From Planotetraspora kaengkrachanensis (GTDB lineage: Bacteria > Actinomycetota > Actinomycetes > Streptosporangiales > Streptosporangiaceae), in NCBI RefSeq assembly GCF_016862895.1, contig NZ_BONV01000032.1, positions 62,001 to 126,000 on the forward strand: DNA of 64,000 bases, in the 5' to 3' direction. Below the pieces are notes generated by a model, which searched no databases, had not been told where the DNA came from, and worked only from the letters and a program-made list of their open reading frames with translations. The translations under genes and the position numbers were made by a program. Shown here one piece after another: positions 30,797-41,207 of this stretch (position 1 is its first letter; each line of letters begins with the position of its first letter).

Positions 30797-31828
30797 TCAG
30801 GGGTGTTTTTCTGCGTGGCCGCCGAACTCGCTGCGCATGGCGGACAGGGCGGCGTCGGTGAAGTGCCCGAGCCCACGAGACTCGAAGCGCTCGATGAGCG
30901 CCGCCGTGATGACCGGGGCGGGGACGCCCTCGTCGATCGCCGCGTCCACCGTCCAGCGGCCTTCGCCGGAGTCGGAGACGCGCCCTTCGAAGCCGTCCAG
31001 CCGGGGCGAGCGCGCGAGCGCGTCGGCGAGCAGGTCGACGAGCCACGACGAGATGACCGAGCCGCGCCGCCAGACTTCGGCGACCTCGGCGACGTCGATG
31101 TCGTACTGGTAGGCCTCGGGATCGCGCAGCGGCGCCGTCTCGGCGTCGGCCTCCCGGCCTTCCTTGCCCACGTTGGCGTGCCGGATGATGGACAGGCCCT
31201 CGGCGATCGCGCCCATCATTCCGTATTCGACACCGTTGTGGACCATCTTCACGAAGTGCCCGGCGCCGCTCGGGCCGCAGTGCAGGTAGCCCTCGGACGC
31301 GGTCCCGTCTCCCTGTGCCCGGCTAGGCGTGGGCACGACGCCGCCGGAGCCGGGCGCGATCGTACGGAAGACGGGGTCGAGCCGCGTGACGGCGGCGGCC
31401 TCGCCCCCGATCATGAGGCAGTATCCGCGCTCGAGCCCCCAGACCCCGCCTGACGTGCCGCAGTCGACGTAGTGGATCCCCTTCGCCGCGAGCCGCTTGG
31501 CCCGGACGATGTCGTCGCGGTAGTAGGAGTTGCCGCCGTCGATCACGACGTCGTCCTCGTCGAGCAGGTCCGTGAGCTTGCCGAGCATCGGCTCGACGAC
31601 GGCCGCGGGCAACATGAGCCAGATCGCCCGCGGCCTGTCCAGCTTGGCGGTGAAGTCCTGCAGGGAGGTGGCGCCGGTCGCGCCCTCGCCCTCGAGTTCG
31701 CGGACCGCGCCCTCGTTCACGTCGTAGACGACGCAGCGATGGCCGTCACGCATCAGTCTCCGGACGAGGTTGGCCCCCATCCGGCCGAGGCCGATCATCC
31801 CGAGCTGCATGGGCTTGTCGGTCGCCAT
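30797..31828 (-). CDS. gnd: 6-phosphogluconate dehydrogenase (short GndA-type)
   Basis: 343 residues. MQLGMIGLGRMGANLVRRLMRDGH gives the NAD(P) loop, IDGGNSYYRDD and DCGTSGGVWGLERGYCLMIGG the substrate-binding segments, and VKMVHNGVEYGMM the catalytic Lys (K.VHNGVEY). It is shorter than the 468-residue E. coli enzyme, matching the decarboxylating short class, which is often NAD-linked. An insertion VPTPSRAQGDGTASEG lies before YLHCGPSGAGHFVK. GGGAGGAG precedes the ATG. Last gene of the zwf-tkt-pgi-gnd unit. Confidence 0.93.
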   Translation of the reverse strand: MATDKPMQLGMIGLGRMGANLVRRLMRDGHRCVVYDVNEGAVRELEGEGATGATSLQDFTAKLDRPRAIWLMLPAAVVEPMLGKLTDLLDEDDVVIDGGNSYYRDDIVRAKRLAAKGIHYVDCGTSGGVWGLERGYCLMIGGEAAAVTRLDPVFRTIAPGSGGVVPTPSRAQGDGTASEGYLHCGPSGAGHFVKMVHNGVEYGMMGAIAEGLSIIRHANVGKEGREADAETAPLRDPEAYQYDIDVAEVAEVWRRGSVISSWLVDLLADALARSPRLDGFEGRVSDSGEGRWTVDAAIDEGVPAPVITAALIERFESRGLGHFTDAALSAMRSEFGGHAEKHP

Positions 31829-31872
31829 TGCTCCTCCCGTTCCGCCCGGCCTTCCCCGGGCTCAGGTGAGGC

Positions 31873-33498
31873 CTACTTCAGCCCCCTGTACCGGCGGATG
31901 AGGGTGTCGGTGGACGAGTCGTGGGCGAGCTCGGGCTCCTCGTCGCTCATCAGCTCGGGTGCGATCTGCCCGGCGAGCACCTTGCCGAGCTCCACACCCC
32001 ACTGGTCGAAGGAGTCGATGCCCCAGATCGTCCCCTGGACGAACACGATGTGCTCGTACAGCGCCACCAGCGCGCCGAGCACGTTCGGGGTGAGCCGCTC
32101 GGCGAGCAGGACGTTGGTCGGGCGGTTGCCCTGCATGACCCGGTGCGGGACGACGTCGTCCGGGGTGCCCTCGGCCCTGACCTCCTCCTCGGTCTTGCCG
32201 AAGGCGAGGGCCTGCGCCTGCGCGAAGACGTTGGCCATCAGCAGGTCGTGGTGGTCGCCCAGCGGGTTCAGGCTCTTGCCGAAACCGATCAGGTCGACGG
32301 GGATCAGCCGCGTCCCCTGGTGGAGGAGCTGGTAGAAGCTGTGCTGACCGTTGGTGCCGGGCTCGCCCCAGTAGACGGGCGCGGTGTCGTAGCCGACGAC
32401 CGTGCCGTCGAGCGTCACGTGCTTGCCGTTCGACTCCATGGTGAGCTGCTGCAGGTAGGCGGGGAACCGCTTCAGATACTGCTCGTACGGCATGACGCCG
32501 ACGCTTTCCACACCGAAGAAGTTCACGTACCACACCGACAACAACCCCATGATGACCGGCAGGTTCTCCGCGAGCGGCGCCGTGCGGAAGTGCTCGTCCA
32601 TCTCGTGGAAGCCGGCCAGCATCTCGCCGAAGTGCTCGGGCCCGATGGCGAGCATCGTCGACAGGCCGATGGCCGAGTCCATGGAGTAGCGGCCGCCGAC
32701 CCAGTCCCAGAAGCCGAACATGTTGGCGGTGTCGATGCCGAACTCCGCGACGCGCTCGGCGTTCGTGGAGACCGCGACGAAGTGCCGCGCCACCGCCTCG
32801 TCGGTGCCCAGTTGGGCGACGACCCACTCACGCGCGGAGTGGGCGTTGGTGAGCGTCTCCAGCGTGCCGAACGTCTTGGAGCTGACGATGAACAGCGTCT
32901 CGTCGGCGAACAGGTCGTGCGTCGCCTCCGCGAAGTCGGTCGAGTCGACGTTGGAGACGAAGCGGAAGTTCAGGTCCCGCTTGCTGTAGTGGCGCAGCGC
33001 CTCGTAGGCCATGACGGGCCCGAGGTCGGAGCCGCCGATGCCGATGTTGACGATGTTCCTGATGGGCTTGCCCGTGTGGCCCTTCCACTGTCCCGACCGG
33101 ACGTGACGGGCGAACTCGGCCATCCGGTCGAGGACCTCGTGGACCTCCGCGACGACGTCGGCGCCGTCGACGGACAGCGTGGCGCCCCGCGGCATCCGCA
33201 GCGCGACGTGGAGCACCGACCTCTTCTCGGATGTGTTGATCTGCTCGCCGCGGAACATCATGTCCCTGCGCCGCTCCAGCTCCGACTCCCGCGCGAGGTC
33301 GTTCAGCAGGTTCAGCGTTTCGCCCGTCACCCGGTTCTTCGAGTAGTCGAGGTACAGCCCCGCCGCCTCCGCGGACATGCGCTCGCCACGCCCCGGGTCC
33401 TCGGCGAACAGCTCGCGCAGGTGGCGTCCGCTGATCTCGGCGTGGTGCCGCTCGAGCGCCTTCCATGAGGCGCGGTCGCGGAGCGGGGTCGTGGGCAT
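31873..33498 (-). CDS. pgi: Glucose-6-phosphate isomerase
   Basis: 541-residue phosphoglucose isomerase. [56 protein letters not shown] and [19 protein letters not shown] (catalytic Glu and His of the GTNGQHS motif) are all present; the C-terminus holds [13 protein letters not shown] with the essential Lys. Normal family length. GGAGG precedes the ATG. Interconverts G6P and F6P between the products of zwf and tkt. Confidence 0.97.
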   Translation of the reverse strand: MPTTPLRDRASWKALERHHAEISGRHLRELFAEDPGRGERMSAEAAGLYLDYSKNRVTGETLNLLNDLARESELERRRDMMFRGEQINTSEKRSVLHVALRMPRGATLSVDGADVVAEVHEVLDRMAEFARHVRSGQWKGHTGKPIRNIVNIGIGGSDLGPVMAYEALRHYSKRDLNFRFVSNVDSTDFAEATHDLFADETLFIVSSKTFGTLETLTNAHSAREWVVAQLGTDEAVARHFVAVSTNAERVAEFGIDTANMFGFWDWVGGRYSMDSAIGLSTMLAIGPEHFGEMLAGFHEMDEHFRTAPLAENLPVIMGLLSVWYVNFFGVESVGVMPYEQYLKRFPAYLQQLTMESNGKHVTLDGTVVGYDTAPVYWGEPGTNGQHSFYQLLHQGTRLIPVDLIGFGKSLNPLGDHHDLLMANVFAQAQALAFGKTEEEVRAEGTPDDVVPHRVMQGNRPTNVLLAERLTPNVLGALVALYEHIVFVQGTIWGIDSFDQWGVELGKVLAGQIAPELMSDEEPELAHDSSTDTLIRRYRGLK

Positions 33499-33597
33499 CG
33501 GTGAATCCTCCGGTCGCTGGCGAGGTGGCCGCCGCGCGGCGGTCAGACCTGCAAAGTGTCAGTGGTTGCATCCTTCCCCATGCGTCCGGTTCACCGT

Positions 33598-35670
33598 TCA
33601 CCCGGGACCCGGATCGGGCGCGTGCGCGCCGGTCACGAGCTCGCGGGCGATGCCCGCCACCCGTTCCGGTGTGAAGCCGAACTTCGTGAGCAACTGCTTG
33701 AGCGGCGCGGACGCGCCGAACGTGTGCATGCCGACGACGGCGCCCCCGTCGCCGACGTAGCGGTCCCAGCCGAGGGTCGACGCCTGCTCGATCGCCACCC
33801 TGGCCTTCACGGACGGCGGCAGGACCAGGTCGCGGTACTCCCTCGGCTGGCGGTCGAACAGCTCCCAGCACGGCATGCTCACCACGCGGGCGTCGATGCC
33901 TTCGCCGGCGAGGTCGTCGCGGGCGGCGAGGGCGATCGACACCTCGGAACCCGTGGCGAGGAGGATGACGTCCGGGTCGCCCGAGGGCGCGTCCGCGAGC
34001 ACGTACGCGCCCCTGGCCACCCCGGAGGCTGCGGCGTAGCGCGACCGGTCGAGCGTGGGCAGCGCCTGCCTGGACAACACCAGCGCGGCCGGCTCGTGCC
34101 GCAGCCCGGCCACCACCCGCCAGGTCTCCACCACCTCGTTCGCGTCGGCGGGCCGGAACACCAGCAGGCCGGGCGTCGCGCGCAGCGCGGCGAGCTGTTC
34201 GACCGGCTGGTGCGTCGGCCCGTCCTCGCCGACGCCGATCGAGTCGTGCGTGAAGATGTGCAGCACCGGGATCTCCATCAGCGCCGACAGCCGGATGGCT
34301 CCCCGCGCGTAGTCGGAGAAGATCAGGAAGCCCGACCAGAACGGACGGAGCTTGGTGAGGGCCAGGCCGTTCGCGGCGGCGGCGGACGCGTGCTCCCGGA
34401 CGCCGAAGTGGAGGTTGCGCCCGCCCGGCTCGTCAGGCTGGAAGTCGCCCGCGCCCTCGAAGGACAGATGCGTCTTCGTCGAGGGGGACAGATCGGCGGA
34501 GCCGCCGACCAACCACGGGATCGCCTGCGCGAGCGCGTTGAGCACGCGCCCGGAGGAGTCGCGGGTGGCGAGTCCCTTGGGGTCGGGCGGGAAGACGGGC
34601 AGCGCGTCCTCCCAGCCGTCGGGAAGCTCCCTGCGCTGGATCCGGTCGAGTTCGTCCGCGAGACCCGGGTGGGCCTGCCGGTACGCCTGGAGGGTCACCG
34701 CCCAGGCGGCCCGCGCCTCGCCGCCGCGTTCCTTGACGCCCCGGGCGAAGCAGTCGTAGACCTCCGGCGGGACGTGGAAGTCGACGTCCTCCGGCAGGCC
34801 GAAGAAGCGTTTCGCCGCCCTGACGCCGTCGGGTCCCAGCGGCTCCCCGTGGGCCTTCGGAGTGCCCTCGACGGGGGAGCCGTAGCCGATGTGGCTGTGC
34901 ACCACCACGAGGGTGGGGCGCTCGTGCTCGGCCCTGAACGTGTGCAGCGCGCGGCTCACCTGGTCGAGATCGTTGGCGTCCGCCACCGTCGTGACGTTCC
35001 AGCCGTACGCGATGAACCGGGCGGCGACGTCCTCGGTGAAGGTGATGCCGGTGTGGCCCTCGATGGTCACCCGGTTGGAGTCGTAGATCCAGCACAGGTT
35101 GTCCAGCCCCAGATGGCCCGCGAGCGAGGCGGCCTCCGACGAGACGCCCTCCATCATGCAGCCGTCGCCCGCCAGCGCGTACACGTCGAAGTCGAACAGC
35201 CGGAACCCCTCCCGGTTGTACCGGGCGGCGAGCCACCTGCCGCCTATGGCCATGCCGACCGAGGTCGCCACGCCCTGGCCGAGCGGGCCGGTGGTCGACT
35301 CGACGCCGCTGGTCAGGTGGTATTCGGGATGCCCCGGAGCATGCGAGCCGAGCTGGCGGAACGTCTTCAGGTCGTCGAGCGTGACGGCCTGGTGGCCGAG
35401 GATCTCGTAGTCCGGGTCGACGGCCCGTACGCCGCTCAGGTGGAACAGGGACCACAGCAGGGCCGAGGCGTGGCCCTCCGAGAGAACGAAACGATCGCGG
35501 TTCGGCCAGATCGGGTCGTCGGGGTCGAACCGCAGGAACCGCTGCCACAGGGTGTACGCCACGGGGGCCATGCCCAGCGGGGTGCCGGGGTGCCCGGAGT
35601 TCGCCTTCTGCACGGCGTCGACGCACAGGCCGCGGATGGTGTTGATCGACAGCGTGTCGAGGTCGGTCAT
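33598..35670 (-). CDS. tkt: Transketolase
   Basis: 690 residues, standard length. N-terminal TPP domain with SGHPGTPLGMAP, GPLGQGVATSVGMAIG and GDGCMMEGVSSEAASLAGHLGLDNLCWIYDSNRVTIEG (the GDG...N ThDP motif); central Pyr domain with FGVREHASAAAANGLA and HDSIGVGEDGPTHQPVEQLA; C-terminal domain with ATGSEVSIA. The frame is open 97 codons further upstream, but that part is Pro/Arg-rich; the ATG at 35670 with GGGAGG is chosen. Transfers two-carbon units in the pentose phosphate pathway. Transaldolase, opcA and pgl, often neighbours, are absent here. Confidence 0.97.
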   Translation of the reverse strand: MTDLDTLSINTIRGLCVDAVQKANSGHPGTPLGMAPVAYTLWQRFLRFDPDDPIWPNRDRFVLSEGHASALLWSLFHLSGVRAVDPDYEILGHQAVTLDDLKTFRQLGSHAPGHPEYHLTSGVESTTGPLGQGVATSVGMAIGGRWLAARYNREGFRLFDFDVYALAGDGCMMEGVSSEAASLAGHLGLDNLCWIYDSNRVTIEGHTGITFTEDVAARFIAYGWNVTTVADANDLDQVSRALHTFRAEHERPTLVVVHSHIGYGSPVEGTPKAHGEPLGPDGVRAAKRFFGLPEDVDFHVPPEVYDCFARGVKERGGEARAAWAVTLQAYRQAHPGLADELDRIQRRELPDGWEDALPVFPPDPKGLATRDSSGRVLNALAQAIPWLVGGSADLSPSTKTHLSFEGAGDFQPDEPGGRNLHFGVREHASAAAANGLALTKLRPFWSGFLIFSDYARGAIRLSALMEIPVLHIFTHDSIGVGEDGPTHQPVEQLAALRATPGLLVFRPADANEVVETWRVVAGLRHEPAALVLSRQALPTLDRSRYAAASGVARGAYVLADAPSGDPDVILLATGSEVSIALAARDDLAGEGIDARVVSMPCWELFDRQPREYRDLVLPPSVKARVAIEQASTLGWDRYVGDGGAVVGMHTFGASAPLKQLLTKFGFTPERVAGIARELVTGAHAPDPGPG

Positions 35671-35773
35671 GATCGGCGCGCCTCCCTTCGATGCCGGGAC
35701 CCGGCCCGGCCCGCCCTCGGAAGCGGGGCCCCGGCGTGTCCCGGCGGCACGGCCGCGGGCCGGGCGGCCGCGG

Positions 35774-37165
35774 TCATGCGCGGACCTCGGTGGGAATCCA
35801 GCGGCCGCCGGGGGCGAGCCGGTCCGCCGAGTCCGGACCCCAACTGCCCCGCGCGTACGGCTCCGGCGCGTGCTTGGCGTCGAGGATGGGGTCGACGATG
35901 CGCCAGGCCTCCTCGACGGTGTCCTCACGGGCGAAGTTCCGCGGGTCTCCGGACAACGCACCGGCGAAGATTCGCTCGTAGGCGCTCTCGGTGTAGCCCA
36001 GCTGACTCGCGAAGTCGACGGAGACCTTCACCTCGCGGGTGCCCGCGGTCGTCGCCGGATCCTTGGCGAGCAGGTCGAACGTCACCCCCGGACCGGGCTG
36101 GAGCCGGAACCGCACGATGTTGGGCGGGGGACGGTCGCAGTCGGGGGACAGGAACAGGGTGCGCGGCGGGCGGTGGAACTCGACGGCTATCTCGGTCGTG
36201 GTGACCGCGAGGGCCTTGCCCGCCCTGATGAGGAAGGGGACGTCGGCCCAGCGCCAGTTGTCGATCCATAGCCGCATGGCCGCGTACGTCTCCGTCGTCG
36301 ACCCCGCGGCGACGCCCGGCGTGTCCAGGTAGCCGTCGTACTGGCCGCGTACCGTCTCGCCAGGTTCGATGGCCCGGACCGCGCACAGCAGCCGCCGCTT
36401 CTCGTCGCGCTCGGCCTCCGCGCTTTCGTCGGACGGCGGGTCCATCGTGAGGTAGGCCAGCACCTGCAGCAGGTGGTTCTGCACGACGTCCCTGACGGTG
36501 CCGACCGCGTCGTAGAACCGGCCGCGATCGGCGACGTCGAACGACTCGGCCATCGTGATCTGGACGGAGGCGACGTGCGCCCGGTTCCAGACCGGCTCGA
36601 GGATGCTGTTGGCGAAGCGGAACATCAGGAGGTTCTCCACGGCGTCCTTGCCGAGGAAGTGGTCGACGCGCAGCAACCGCTCCTCGGGGAAGTGCCGGTG
36701 GAGTTCCTCGTTGAGGCGCTCGGCCGACTCGAGGTCGTCCCCGAACGGCTTCTCCACCACCAGTCGCGCGTCGGCCGTGAGACCCGCCGCGTCCAGCCCC
36801 TGGGCGATCTGCGCGAACAGGGAGGGCGGCACGGCCAGGTAGTGCACGGCGAATCCCCGGTCGCCGATCGCGCGGCCGACGCCTTCGTAGGTCGCGTGGT
36901 CGGCCAGCTCGCCCGAGACCAGTTCGGTCCGGGAGACGAGCGACTCGACCGCCGCCTCGTCGACCTGCCCGCACGCGGCCGCGACGCTGTCGTGCACGTG
37001 CCGGTGGAGCTGTCCGCGATCCAGGTGACCGTGGGCGACGCCGATGATCGGCACGTCGAGTTTCTTGCGGAGCGTGAGCCGGTACAGCGCGGGAAGAACC
37101 AGTTTCCTCGCGAGGTCCCCGGTGATGCCGTACAACACCAGGACCTGCCCCGGTCGCTCGTTCAC
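35774..37165 (-). CDS. zwf: Glucose-6-phosphate 1-dehydrogenase
   Basis: 463 residues. [17 protein letters not shown] (NADP loop GITGDLA), VEKPFGDD, and the active-site signature [15 protein letters not shown] are intact, followed by [14 protein letters not shown] and [19 protein letters not shown]. The GTG at 37165 is chosen for GGAGGGG just upstream. Typical enzymes are about 490-510 residues, so this is slightly short but complete. First gene of a four-gene carbon-metabolism unit (zwf, tkt, pgi, gnd; gaps 103, 99 and 44 bp). Confidence 0.96.
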   Translation of the reverse strand: MNERPGQVLVLYGITGDLARKLVLPALYRLTLRKKLDVPIIGVAHGHLDRGQLHRHVHDSVAAACGQVDEAAVESLVSRTELVSGELADHATYEGVGRAIGDRGFAVHYLAVPPSLFAQIAQGLDAAGLTADARLVVEKPFGDDLESAERLNEELHRHFPEERLLRVDHFLGKDAVENLLMFRFANSILEPVWNRAHVASVQITMAESFDVADRGRFYDAVGTVRDVVQNHLLQVLAYLTMDPPSDESAEAERDEKRRLLCAVRAIEPGETVRGQYDGYLDTPGVAAGSTTETYAAMRLWIDNWRWADVPFLIRAGKALAVTTTEIAVEFHRPPRTLFLSPDCDRPPPNIVRFRLQPGPGVTFDLLAKDPATTAGTREVKVSVDFASQLGYTESAYERIFAGALSGDPRNFAREDTVEEAWRIVDPILDAKHAPEPYARGSWGPDSADRLAPGGRWIPTEVRA

Positions 37166-37419
37166 GGTGCCCCCTCCACGCCGCCCGCCGGGATGAGAGG
37201 CGGGGCCTGCCCCGGACGTTCCCTTCCTCGCAGCTATACCCACATGTCACCCATATGGATATAAAGCACGCATACCGCTTATATGGCGTTAAAGCGCAGT
37301 GGGGTGTCGTCGCTTCAAGGCGAGAGGACGAGCCAGGAGCACAAGGGAGACCCGGTCACGACACATCTGCGGAACAGCGGGCTGGACGCGACCATGATCA
37401 CCGGAGAGGGCCGGGCGGC
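37166..37419. promoter_or_regulatory. zwf upstream region
   Basis: 254 bp without a gene. An AT-rich core at about 37233-37280 holds an imperfect inverted repeat (ATATAAAGC facing GCTTATAT) and is the likely zwf promoter. Near 37391-37401 there is one isolated degenerate match (ACCATGATCAC) to the inverted head of the GTGATCATGC repeat family. Confidence 0.45.
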
Positions 37420-38232
37420 TCAGAGCGCGGTCTTCGCCAGCCAGCGGGCGAGCAGGTCGCGGTCGCCGAACACCTCGAAGCCGCCGCCGAACGGCTCGCG
37501 GCGGCCGTACAGCAGGAGCAGGAGGTCGCTCACGGGCCCGCGCACTGCGACGTCCCCCTTGCCGTGGCCGTGCGTCCAGGTGAACATGCCGGGGCTGAGG
37601 GTGATCGTCCACTCCCCGGACAAGTGCGGGCGGTCACCGGCGGCCGGGACGTCGGTCGCGTGGAAGTGGAGGATCTCCCCGGCCCCGCCCAGCTCCCGCA
37701 GGGGCTCGGCCATCCACGGGGCCGTCTCGATGAGGGCGAGGAACTCGTCGACGCCGTCGGCGGCCGTGCCGGCCTCGATGTGAGGATCGCGACCGAGGGC
37801 CAGTTCGGCGTCGGCGCGGTGGACCGTGGTCTCGTGCAACATCCGCCGAGCCCAGAAACCCGCGTCGGGCCGTGCGCTCCACGACCACACCGGAGTGCCG
37901 GGATCGGCGGCCCGCAACGCGGCGACCAGCTCGGCGCCTCCCTCCGCCAGCCAGTCCGGGTACGCGCCGGGGTCGCCGGGCATGGCGACCGGGACCTCGC
38001 GGGGCCACAGGGGCTCGGTGACCCGCTCGGCGACGAGATGGCGCACCCAGCGGTGGACGACGCCGACGTGCTTCAGCAGCCTCAGCAGGGTCCACCCGGG
38101 GCAGCTGGGGACCTCGGCCGCGGGGTCGCCGCCCCGCACGCCGTCCACCAACCGGTCGATCTCGGCGCTGAGGAGCGCGCAGTTGTCCTCGTGCGATCGG
38201 CCGCGTTCGCCTGAGCTCATGGGCTCGAGCAT
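37420..38232 (-). CDS. Maleylpyruvate isomerase family (DinB-like) protein
   Basis: 270 residues; DinB-like four-helix domain of the mycothiol-dependent maleylpyruvate isomerase family: AEIDRLVDGVRGGDPAAEVPSCPGWTLLRLLKHVGVVHRWVRHLV, then WARRMLHETTVHRADAELALG with the metal-binding His set (LKHVGVVH, HETTVHR). The C-terminal SCP2-like domain ends GDRDLLARWL. Many members are of unknown function in actinobacteria. An alternative ATG lies at 38220. Confidence 0.88.
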   Translation of the reverse strand: MLEPMSSGERGRSHEDNCALLSAEIDRLVDGVRGGDPAAEVPSCPGWTLLRLLKHVGVVHRWVRHLVAERVTEPLWPREVPVAMPGDPGAYPDWLAEGGAELVAALRAADPGTPVWSWSARPDAGFWARRMLHETTVHRADAELALGRDPHIEAGTAADGVDEFLALIETAPWMAEPLRELGGAGEILHFHATDVPAAGDRPHLSGEWTITLSPGMFTWTHGHGKGDVAVRGPVSDLLLLLYGRREPFGGGFEVFGDRDLLARWLAKTAL

Positions 38233-38293
38233 AGATCGACAACCGGAGGGCAGGGAGTCTCGAGCACGGATCGCCCGCCGGGATTCCCCGGCG

Positions 38294-38773
38294 TCAGGAT
38301 CGTTCGGCGGTCTCGTCCACGAGCATCTCGAGGATCGGGATGGCCGCCGCCAGCGCCTCGCGCTGCCGCTGGTCCAGCCTGTCGATGCGCCGGGCGAGCA
38401 GCGCAGACCGCTCCCTGCGGATGCGCGCGAGCGCCCTCCTGCCGGTCGCCGTGATGGCCACCAGGAACGACCGGCCGTCGTCGGGGTCGGGCGCCTTGCC
38501 GATGAGCCCGGCCGCGGACAGGGGAGTGATGGTCCGGGTCATCGAGGGTGCGGAGACGCCTTCCCGCGTGGCCAGCTCGCCCAGCCGGATCGGGCCGCGC
38601 TGCTCGATCCGCGCGAGGGCGGACAGTTGCGCGAAGGTGAGGTCCTGGCTGCCGGACGCCTGCGCCATCTGGCGGTGCAGCCTGGCGATCACCAGCCGGA
38701 GCCTGCCCACCTCCTCCGGGTCGAGATCCCCACCCGTGGCCTGCCGGGTGTCCTGCCCGGTCGGGTCACCCAT
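38294..38773 (-). CDS. MarR family transcriptional regulator
   Basis: 159 residues with the MarR winged helix: LTFAQLSALARIEQRGPIRLGELATREGVSAPSMTRTITPLSAAGLIGKAPDPDDGRSFLVAITATGRRAL. ATG at 38773 with GGAGG. Lies downstream of the MFS exporter gene in the same orientation (167-bp gap), so it is probably its local repressor. Confidence 0.94.
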   Translation of the reverse strand: MGDPTGQDTRQATGGDLDPEEVGRLRLVIARLHRQMAQASGSQDLTFAQLSALARIEQRGPIRLGELATREGVSAPSMTRTITPLSAAGLIGKAPDPDDGRSFLVAITATGRRALARIRRERSALLARRIDRLDQRQREALAAAIPILEMLVDETAERS

Positions 38774-38940
38774 CGTTCCTCCGGCTCTTCCGCTGACCTG
38801 CCGCAACCATCTCTACCGTACGGGCCGGGACTTCGCGGTCCCACCCCGCGACGGGGGGCGCCGGACGCCCCGCCGTGCGGGCGGGACCGTGACGGTCCGT
38901 CAACTCCGGTGTGCCCACCGCACACGCGGGGGCCCCAACG

Positions 38941-40671
38941 TTATCGGGTGGGGGCCGCGGCCTCCTCGCGGCCGCGGATGAGGGACGCGACCGCCGCGAC
39001 GAGCGAGATGACGATCGCGAGCCAGAACACCACCACGAGCCCGTCGTGGAAGGGGCCGGTGATGAGGTTCGGGAAGAACTCCCGCCCGGTGAGGGTGTGC
39101 GCGTTGGTTGCGGGAAGCTGCCCGAGCACCTGCGGCCCGAGGAGTTGCTGGATCGGGTTGTAGCCCAGGAACGCGGCGAACAGGGTGCCCACCGGGGGCA
39201 GCGCGGCGATCGCGTTCGCCGATGCCGCGGGGACTCCCTGGGCGGCGAGACCCGTGCTGAGCGTGTGCGGCAGCGAGCTCGCGAGACCGGCCACCATCAG
39301 CGAGAAGAAGACGCCGATCGACAGCACCATGCCGGCGTTCTGGAAGGTGGCCCGCATGCCGGAGGCGGCGCCGCGGGCCTCCGCCGGCACGGCCGACATG
39401 ATCAGGGACGTGTTGGGCGCGGCGTACAGGCCGCCGCTGAGGCCGTTGAGGAAGATGAGCGCCGCGAAGGCCCAGTAGTCGAAGTCCGTCGGCAGCGCGA
39501 GCAGCCCGAGGAACGACACCGCCATGAGCACGAGGCCGCTCGCGGCGAACAGGCGGGCGCCGAACCTGTCGGACAGGTAGCCGGCGAGCGGACCCGCGGC
39601 CAGGAACCCGACCGTGAGCGGCAGCAGGTAGATGCCGGCCCACAGGGGAGTGTCCTCGTAGTTGTAGCCGTGCAGGGGCAGCCAGATGCCCTGCAGCCAG
39701 ATGATGAGCATGAACTGCAGGCCGCCGCGTCCGATCGACCCCAGCAGGGTCGCGGCGTTGCCGCCGGCGAAGACCGCGTTGCGGAACAGCTTCAGCGGGA
39801 ACATGGCGTCGGTGACCCGGGTCTCGATGTAGCAGAAGAGCGCGAGCAGGACGACGCCGCCGATCAGGCCCGTGAGCACCCACGGGCTCGTCCACCCCAT
39901 CGTGTGCCCGCCGTACGGCTGGATGCCGTACGTGATGCCGGCGAGCAGCGCGGTGAGCCCGACGGCGAAGGTGACGTTGCCCCACCAGTCGATCTTCGCG
40001 GGACGGCGCACGCCGGTGTCGTGCAGGGAGCGGTAGGCCCAGATGGTCCCCACCACGCCGATCGGCACGTTGATCCAGAAGATCGACCGCCAGTTCCACT
40101 CGGCGAGCAGGCCGCCCAGCACCAGGCCGATGAACGAGCCCGCGATGCCGGCCACGATGTTCACGCCGAGCGCCATGCCGCGCTGCCGGGCGGGGAACGC
40201 GTCGGTGATGATCGCCGCCGAGTTCGCCATCAGCATGGAGCCGCCGACGGCCTGCGCGACCCGCCAGCCGATCAGCCAGAGCGCGCCGGCGCCTCCCTGG
40301 TACGGGTCGAACGACAGCGCGATCGACGTCAGCGTGAACAGGAGGAAGCCGGCGTTGTAGATCTTGATGCGTCCGAAGATGTCGCCGAGCCTGCCCAGGC
40401 TGACCACGAGCACGGCGCTGACCAGCATGTAGCCCATCAGCATCCAGAGCAGGTAGCTGACGTTGCCGGGCTGCAGGGGATCGAGCCGAATCCCGTTGAA
40501 GATCGCCGGAAGCGAGATCAGCACGATCGAGCTGTTGATCGTGGCGATCAGCGTGCCCAGGGTCGTGTTGGACAGTGCAACCCACTTGTAGTGGGGGTGA
40601 TCGGAGTCGATCCGCGGCGTACCACCCCACCTGCGCTTCGACGTGGTCTCGAGTGTTCCCTCGGCCGCCAT
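38941..40671 (-). CDS. MFS transporter, DHA2 (EmrB/QacA) family
   Basis: 576-residue 14-TM major facilitator. Starts with the usual [31 protein letters not shown] segment; motif A-like [22 protein letters not shown], motif C-like [35 protein letters not shown] (the DHA2 signature W.W..IF..N.P.G). A proton-driven drug or toxin exporter. GGAGGGG before the ATG. Upstream inverted repeat and neighbouring MarR gene indicate inducible control. Confidence 0.94.
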   Translation of the reverse strand: MAAEGTLETTSKRRWGGTPRIDSDHPHYKWVALSNTTLGTLIATINSSIVLISLPAIFNGIRLDPLQPGNVSYLLWMLMGYMLVSAVLVVSLGRLGDIFGRIKIYNAGFLLFTLTSIALSFDPYQGGAGALWLIGWRVAQAVGGSMLMANSAAIITDAFPARQRGMALGVNIVAGIAGSFIGLVLGGLLAEWNWRSIFWINVPIGVVGTIWAYRSLHDTGVRRPAKIDWWGNVTFAVGLTALLAGITYGIQPYGGHTMGWTSPWVLTGLIGGVVLLALFCYIETRVTDAMFPLKLFRNAVFAGGNAATLLGSIGRGGLQFMLIIWLQGIWLPLHGYNYEDTPLWAGIYLLPLTVGFLAAGPLAGYLSDRFGARLFAASGLVLMAVSFLGLLALPTDFDYWAFAALIFLNGLSGGLYAAPNTSLIMSAVPAEARGAASGMRATFQNAGMVLSIGVFFSLMVAGLASSLPHTLSTGLAAQGVPAASANAIAALPPVGTLFAAFLGYNPIQQLLGPQVLGQLPATNAHTLTGREFFPNLITGPFHDGLVVVFWLAIVISLVAAVASLIRGREEAAAPTR

Positions 40672-41207
40672 TCGGCCAGCCCCCTCCGGGTGTTTAGTTA
40701 ATTTAGGTCAACTAACTATATGGGAGCCGTCCGGAGTGGCGCCGCCCAGATCCGGCATGCCTTGTGTAGATCGTCCGCCACCGATGTGCTCTGTCCGCGA
40801 ATGGCCTGGTGGCCTCGTCTCCGGGGGAGGACGTGCCGTCGGCCCGGCCGGTGAGTTCGGTGATCTTCGACGAACCTTCGGCTTCTGTTCGGATTCGATT
40901 CACCGGATCCGCGAACAGGGAACTTGTCCAACAAGAACGCCACCAGTAAAGTCCCGAACGGCCTGATTCGGGCTGTCTGGAGATATTCGCGTCACGACCT
41001 GATGCGGAGCGTGAACGCGAATTGAGGCTCGGATGACCTGACCGCCGGACGTTTGCCGGACCACGTCTGGACCACGTCTGTGCCGGTCTTCCCTTACCGT
41101 CGCCGCCCGGAGCGCACGTTCGCGCTCACGGGAACGTGCCAAGGTCGCTCGATCCGGACCTGTTCCCCGGATGCCGCGAATCAAGAAATTCTCGAATGGA
41201 TGAGACT
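40672..41207. promoter_or_regulatory. MFS exporter promoter and empty intergenic region
   Basis: The MarR-type operator candidate at 40694-40715 has perfect arms TTAGTT and AACTAA with a 10-bp AT-rich spacer, 22 bp upstream of the exporter start. From 40716 to 41207 I see no supported gene; the only pattern is an 11-bp tandem GGACCACGTCT near 41060. Confidence 0.6.

Noticed and set aside
40672-41207. Small genes in the exporter/DUF4190 gap
   Set aside because: Several short frames exist but none has domain signal, coding-like composition or ribosome site.
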